NCBI RefSeq assembly: GCF_003347665.1
Contig: NZ_QDGA01000001.1
Coordinates: forward strand, 434,655 to 498,654
Length of the DNA stretch: 64,000 nucleotides
Direction of reading: 5' to 3'
From: Microvirga calopogonii
GTDB lineage: Bacteria; Pseudomonadota; Alphaproteobacteria; Rhizobiales; Beijerinckiaceae
A program made the position numbers and the translations under genes. Positions 60,496 to 64,000 of the stretch are shown one piece after another (the stretch's first letter is position 1; each line of letters starts with the position of its first letter). The notes beneath the pieces are model-generated. The model worked only from the letters and a program-made list of their open reading frames with translations, was not told the DNA's origin and did no database searches.

Positions 60496-60915
60496 ATGGC
60501 AGCCCGTGACGACAACGTTACCATTCTCCGCGAAACCTATGCCCGGTGGGTCGACACCAAAGGCAACGATTGCGAATGCTGGATGGACATCATTGCCGAC
60601 GATGTCTCTCTAGGCTCGCTGGCAGAGGGCTCGCCGGAAGTACCCTTCACCATGCGCCGGAGCAGCAAGTCCGGCGTGCGCGCCTATCTGGAAGACCTCA
60701 TGCGCGACTGGGAGATGATCTCCCACAGCATGAACGAGTTCATCGCCCAGGACGACCGGGTGGCCGTGATCGGGCGGGCCGTCTGGCGCCACAAGGGGAC
60801 GGGCAAGGTGGCGGACACCCGGAAAGTCGACATCTGGCGCTTCCGGGACGGCAAGGCGGTCGATTTCGAGGAATATTACGACACCGCCGGGCTCATCGCT
60901 GCCGCGACGCCGTAG
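60496..60915 (+). CDS. SnoaL-like / NTF2-fold protein
   Basis: A 139-residue cone-shaped NTF2-like protein. ILRETYARWVDTKGND gives helix 1, CWMDIIADDVSLGSLAEG follows, then GVRAYLEDLMRDWEMISHSMNEFIAQDDRVAVIGRAVWRHKGTGKVADTRKVDIWRFRDGKAVDFEEYYDT. This is a typical ketosteroid-isomerase-like pattern. GGAGAG lies seven bases before the ATG. The substrate is unknown. It is monocistronic and converges on the pseudouridine synthase gene. Confidence 0.9.
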   Translation: MAARDDNVTILRETYARWVDTKGNDCECWMDIIADDVSLGSLAEGSPEVPFTMRRSSKSGVRAYLEDLMRDWEMISHSMNEFIAQDDRVAVIGRAVWRHKGTGKVADTRKVDIWRFRDGKAVDFEEYYDTAGLIAAATP

Positions 60916-60945
60916 GTAGCACACCAACAGTCCTCATCCGAAGCA

Positions 60946-61695
60946 TCACGCTCCTGCTGTAGGTGGCAGGAGGAGGGCAAGATCGGCCTCGCCGAGCAGG
61001 CGGTATTGTCCCGGCCCGAGATCCTCCGGCAGGGCCAGGCCGCCGATCCGGTCGCGATGCAGGGCCGCGACATGGTTGCCGACAGCCGCGAACATGCGCC
61101 TGACCTGATGATAGCGGCCTTCCGTCAGGGTCAGGTAGGCGCTGGTCTCGGAGATTGCCTCCATCCGGGCTGGCAGAAGCGGCTTGTCCTCGCTCTCGAG
61201 CATCAGCGTCCCGGACGCAAAGATCTCCGCCTCATCGCCCCGCATTGGACGGTCGAGATCGACCCGGTAGCGCTTGGAGATGTTGGCGCGGGGAGAGATG
61301 ATCCGGTGCAGCAGGTTGCCGTCGTCGGTCATGAGCAGCAGGCCCGACGTATCCTTGTCGAGCCGCCCGATGGTCGAGATCGCCGGATCGCGCCGGCGCC
61401 ACCGGTCCGGAAGCAGACCATAGACCAGGGGACCTGCTTCCTTGTGCGAGCAGGTGACACCCAGCGGCTTATGCAGCATCAGGGCCAAGCCTGGAGGCGG
61501 ATCGAGCGGCTTGCCCTGGATGCGCATCCTCTCCGAGAGGTCGCGGGTCACCGCAATGCGCCGGTCGGCATCCTCGACCTCGGCCCCATCGAGTGTGACG
61601 AGGCCTGCATTGACCAAGGACTGCACTTCGCGGCGCGAGCCGTAGCCCATATTGGCGAGGAGCCGATCGAGGCGGAGCGTCGGGACCTTGCTCAT
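60946..61695 (-). CDS. RsuA/RluE-family rRNA pseudouridine synthase
   Basis: A 249-residue enzyme. The N-terminal S4 RNA-binding domain is LRLDRLLANMGYGSRREVQSLVNAGLVTLDG. The catalytic Asp is in IGRLDKDTSGLLLMTDDGNL. KRYRVDLDRPM and TEGRYHQVRRMFAAVGNHVAALHRDRIGGLAL are the remaining RsuA blocks. RsuA modifies U516 of 16S rRNA; other members modify 23S rRNA, so the exact site is not fixed here. Its ATG overlaps the methyltransferase stop by four bases (ATGA). Confidence 0.93.
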   Translation of the reverse strand: MSKVPTLRLDRLLANMGYGSRREVQSLVNAGLVTLDGAEVEDADRRIAVTRDLSERMRIQGKPLDPPPGLALMLHKPLGVTCSHKEAGPLVYGLLPDRWRRRDPAISTIGRLDKDTSGLLLMTDDGNLLHRIISPRANISKRYRVDLDRPMRGDEAEIFASGTLMLESEDKPLLPARMEAISETSAYLTLTEGRYHQVRRMFAAVGNHVAALHRDRIGGLALPEDLGPGQYRLLGEADLALLLPPTAGA

Positions 61696-62618
61696 TTCAC
61701 GGCCTCGTAGATCTTGTATCCGTTGGCTTCGACCTTCGGCGTCACGCGCTTGAACAGCCCCTTCAGCACGGCCTCGTAGGGCAAGTGACGGTTGGCGACG
61801 AGCCAGAGGACGCCGCCTGAGCGAAGGGCCTCCGCGGCCCGGCGGATGAACGCCTGTCCCAAGCTCTGGTCCTCGGCGCCGCCATCGTGGAAAGGCGGAT
61901 TCATCACCACGAAATCGAGCCCTTTCAATCCTGTGCCGCTGCGGATGTCGGCCCAGCGCGGCTCCGCCCGCGGGTCGCCGATGTTGCGCGCTGCCATGCC
62001 CACGGCGCGGCGGTCGATGTCGATCATGGCGAGATGCTCGACCTTGGGCGAGGCCAAAATCGCACGGGCGAGAATGCCGATCCCGCAGCCGAAATCCGCC
62101 CCGCGACCGCTCAAGGCGGGCAGGTCCTGCTCCAGCAGGGCGCTCCCGGGATCGACGCGGTTCCAGCTGAACACGCCGGGCCAGGTCCAGAGGCCCAGGG
62201 CTTCGTCCAGACGAGGGCCGCCCTCGATCAGGGCTTCATCCAGGCCGGTGAGAAGGGCTGGCCGCACACAGGTGCAGATGCGGTGATGGCGGCGGGAGGA
62301 TTCGGCGGCCTCGCAGCCGAACGCCTTGAGCTCCTTGGCAATCCGCGAGCCGCCCTTGTCCTTGGGTGCGAGGACCGTCAGGGACCCGCCGGGCGCGAGC
62401 GCCCGCAAGGCCAGGGCGATGGTGTAGCGCCGCTCCACCGTGCCAGGTGGGGCCAGCACGACCATGGTGCCGAGAGCCCCCTCCCCCAGCCCTTCCAGGG
62501 GTTCGGAGCCGGGGATCAAGGGCGAGAACTGAATGGCCCCTGCCGGGGTCTCGGCCAGCTCGGCCGCTGGCGTCCCGTAGACGCCGCTTGGTTTCGTATC
62601 CTGCAATGTGACTGAGCC
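61692..62618 (-). CDS. Class I SAM-dependent methyltransferase, RsmC-like
   Basis: A roughly 308-residue protein with two related halves, as in RsmC/RlmG. The N-terminal half is catalytically degenerate (TVERRYTIALALRALAPGGSLTVLAPKDKGG). The C-terminal half has motif I in DFGCGIGILARAI, the acidic residue in MIDIDRRAVGMAARN, and the catalytic NPPFHDGG. It probably methylates a guanine of rRNA at N2. The frame is open to 62738, but that part overlaps the next gene's end; GTG at 62618 is chosen on this ground and the start is uncertain. It is coupled to the pseudouridine synthase gene. Confidence 0.85.
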   Translation of the reverse strand, partial: GSVTLQDTKPSGVYGTPAAELAETPAGAIQFSPLIPGSEPLEGLGEGALGTMVVLAPPGTVERRYTIALALRALAPGGSLTVLAPKDKGGSRIAKELKAFGCEAAESSRRHHRICTCVRPALLTGLDEALIEGGPRLDEALGLWTWPGVFSWNRVDPGSALLEQDLPALSGRGADFGCGIGILARAILASPKVEHLAMIDIDRRAVGMAARNIGDPRAEPRWADIRSGTGLKGLDFVVMNPPFHDGGAEDQSLGQAFIRRAAEALRSGGVLWLVANRHLPYEAVLKGLFKRVTPKVEANGYKIYEAVK

Positions 62619-62667
62619 CACGTTGAACGCAGGCGTTCTTATTATGCCGCGGTCTGGAAGGTAAGTC

Positions 62668-62886
62668 TCAATGGCCTTGCGTTTCCTGCTTTGTCCCGGC
62701 CGCGCGGATTTCCGATTCTCCGACCGCGCGCTGGGCACCGCTCAGGGTATCGCGTATCCGGTAGCCCAGCTCGCCGCTGCTGTTCTCCGGCATCAGGCGT
62801 ACGATCTCATAGGTGCCGCTCGTACGATCGGCGAAATGGGCGGCCGCAGCATGAACCAGCTGGCCCATGGAATATTTGTGACTCAC
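62668..62886 (-). CDS. Small conserved hypothetical protein next to cold-shock gene
   Basis: A 72-residue protein: SHKYSMGQLVHAAAAHFADRTSGTYEIVRLMPENSSGELGYRIRDTLSGAQRAVGESEIRAA. The start is GTG at 62886, with AAGGAG six bases upstream; the frame is open to 62967 through the cspA terminator, which is rejected. The pattern G-x-Y-E-I-V-R-L-x-P, then Y-R-I-R, then A-V-G-E-S-x-I, is one I recall from small proteins of Hyphomicrobiales. Function unknown. Confidence 0.75.
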   Translation of the reverse strand: MSHKYSMGQLVHAAAAHFADRTSGTYEIVRLMPENSSGELGYRIRDTLSGAQRAVGESEIRAAGTKQETQGH

Positions 62887-62910
62887 GAAAAACTCCTTGG
62901 ATCGAAAGCA

Positions 62911-62937
62911 AAAAGCCGCCCTTGAGGGGCGGCTTCG
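62911..62937 (-). terminator. Intrinsic terminator of the cold-shock gene
   Basis: AAGCCGCCC / GGGCGGCTT forms a 9-bp GC-rich stem with a short TTGAG loop. Leftward, TTTTGCTTTC follows. It lies 37 bases after the cspA stop and within the leader of the next small gene. Confidence 0.85.
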
Positions 62938-62973
62938 GGAGGCGGCACGCAGACCGAGCCTGTTCAACCGACG

Positions 62974-63183
62974 TTACGCCGTTTGAATATTGTTGACGGC
63001 GACCTTGCCGGAGCGGCGGTCTTCGGCGGTGTCGAAGGAGACCTTCTGGCCTTCGCGCAGACCGCGGATGCCGGCGCGCTCGAGCGCGGTGGCGTGGACG
63101 AACACGTCCTTGCTGCCATCGTCCGGCTGGATGAAGCCGAAGCCTTTTTGATCGTTGTAGAATTTCACGGTGCCCGAAATCAT
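62974..63183 (-). CDS. cspA: Cold-shock protein (CspA family)
   Basis: A 69-residue single cold-shock domain. SGTVKFYNDQKGFGFIQPDDGSKDVFVHATAL contains both RNA-binding motifs (K-G-F-G-F-I and V-F-V-H). LREGQKVSFDTAEDRRSGKVAVNNI completes the barrel. The ATG at 63183 has AAGGA six to seven bases upstream; the frame is open to 63249. It acts as an RNA chaperone. A strong terminator follows, and a leader of over 100 bases is possible upstream. Confidence 0.96.
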   Translation of the reverse strand: MISGTVKFYNDQKGFGFIQPDDGSKDVFVHATALERAGIRGLREGQKVSFDTAEDRRSGKVAVNNIQTA

Positions 63184-63457
63184 GGGAATGTCCTTGGATA
63201 GGCTTGTTATGCACGTGAGCCAGGGGCGTGCAGCCGCACGCCCGCACACTCGGGTTCGTCGATGTTTGGGAAGAGGGTCTGAACGTGCGCCTGGAAGGCC
63301 AAGGCGGAACGGCCCGATTGTCCGGCCAAATGTCGATACAGCTTTATCTAGTCACTACTTGCGGCGAATACAAGGCGGCGAGCCGGAAAAGCGACAGGTC
63401 TTCTCCAGGGGCTCCCAGGAGAAGGTATCGGATCGCCGCCTTTCCGGACGGCTCGCT

Positions 63458-63796
63458 TCAGTACTTCAGCCGCAGCGCCTGGACGCTCGCGCCGCCATCG
63501 GCACAGAAGATCCGAGCCCTGGGGCAGTAGGAGACATAGGCAGGCGTCGGACAATAGGTCTGCATGAAGCTCTCGTCGATGGCACAGGTCACGTGGACGC
63601 GGTAGAAACCCTGCGGGCCGCTTGGCGCATCGTGCAGGACCGAATAGCCCAGCCCCTGATCGGCGAGCCGGGCAATGGCGCGGCCGGGCTGGATCCGGGC
63701 CGTTTCGAACCGGGACACGGTCCCTATATCGGCCGCCTGGGCTGCCGACCCCACCAGACCGGCCGCCAGTGCGATCCCTATTAAAACCTGCTTCAT
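63458..63796 (-). CDS. Secreted hypothetical protein
   Basis: A 112-residue exported protein. A signal peptide (MKQVLIGIALAAGLVGSAAQAAD) is followed by a compact mature domain with several cysteines (HVTCAIDES, QTYCPTPAYVSYCPRARIFCADGG) that may form disulfides. The ATG at 63796 has GAGG six bases upstream; the frame is open to 63877. No family is recognised. The last 204 bases of the window show no further gene. Confidence 0.75.
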   Translation of the reverse strand: MKQVLIGIALAAGLVGSAAQAADIGTVSRFETARIQPGRAIARLADQGLGYSVLHDAPSGPQGFYRVHVTCAIDESFMQTYCPTPAYVSYCPRARIFCADGGASVQALRLKY

Positions 63797-64000
63797 GCTG
63801 CGCCTCGCTGCCATCTCCCGAAAGACCGGTTCGCTCCGGTTGGGACCAGCGGGAGGAACCTGTCGAGGATAATGCAAAGCTGCCGTCCGGGATCCATCCC
63901 GAGCGCCTCTACGAAGGATTAACCACGCTCCCCGGCCGCGCCCGGCCCTGGCCGGACTTTAAGCAACCGGTAGGATCTTGTGCCCGATAAACGCGGCCTG

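Noticed and set aside
1..64000. CRISPR arrays, rRNA genes and complete insertion sequences
   Set aside because: No regularly spaced repeats, no rRNA-like segments and no transposase frames were seen in the window.

Overview
The window is high-GC DNA from an alphaproteobacterium, most likely of the order Hyphomicrobiales (Rhizobiales) and perhaps close to Methylobacteriaceae/Microvirga. This rests on the inositol gene set with a DUF2090-fused IolC, an Aap-type general amino acid transporter, the palindromic intergenic repeats, and protein families such as TerC, Pmp3/YqaE and a host-attachment protein. Genus assignment is inference; no rRNA is present.

Layout. (1) 1-1.5 kb: 3' part of recQ. 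(2) 1.7-15 kb: inositol uptake and catabolism. A leftward sugar-type ABC transporter (binding protein, permease, ATPase) and a Gfo/Idh/MocA dehydrogenase lie opposite a rightward RpiR-type regulator; leftward iolG lies opposite rightward iolC(-DUF2090)-iolD-iolE-iolB. Both divergent promoter regions carry the same palindrome, TGGAAT-N4-ATTCCA, which ties the halves into one regulon. Between iolR and iolG an isolated near-consensus promoter faces a structured RNA-like segment with no gene behind it. (3) 15-17.3 kb: small envelope and unknown proteins. (4) 17.3-23.7 kb: leftward oligopeptide-type ABC operon ending in an M24 peptidase. (5) 24-44 kb: accessory metabolism rich in flavin monooxygenases. 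It holds an Aap-like amino acid transporter operon without its ATPase. It also holds a long leftward run with an FMN reductase, three luciferase-like monooxygenases, an M20 deacylase, a GNAT acetyltransferase, a fused permease-ATPase, two tandem binding proteins, a DsbA-like isomerase, a cystathionine beta-lyase-like enzyme and a 2-oxoglutarate dioxygenase. This gene set matches the logic of the Bacillus subtilis N-acetylation / monooxygenation / deacetylation routes for S-modified cysteines. The two leftward operons share an almost identical palindrome (GTTCTTT-N1/2-AAAGAAC) placed just upstream of a TTGAC -35 box.

(6) 44.7-49.8 kb: assorted genes (DUF6766, DUF3182 ATP-grasp plus alpha/beta hydrolase, a methionine-rich protein, a cupin-XRE regulator with a small upstream ORF) and a decayed AAA/M41 protease gene. 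(7) 49,854-58,783: an 8.9 kb integrative element in the 3' half of tRNA-Arg(CCG), bounded by a 56-bp direct repeat. It carries a tyrosine integrase, an excisionase-like protein, an XRE regulator with paired operators, a possible HUH replication protein, a serine recombinase, a response-regulator receiver, an AbiV-like abortive-infection gene and two secreted proteins. Its right part is visibly less GC-rich. (8) 58.8-64 kb: chromosomal housekeeping genes (TerC, RsuA-type pseudouridine synthase, RsmC-like methyltransferase, cold-shock protein), with two clear intrinsic terminators.

Starts were moved from the longest reading frame where a ribosome-binding site or family start argued for it; each case is stated in the entry.
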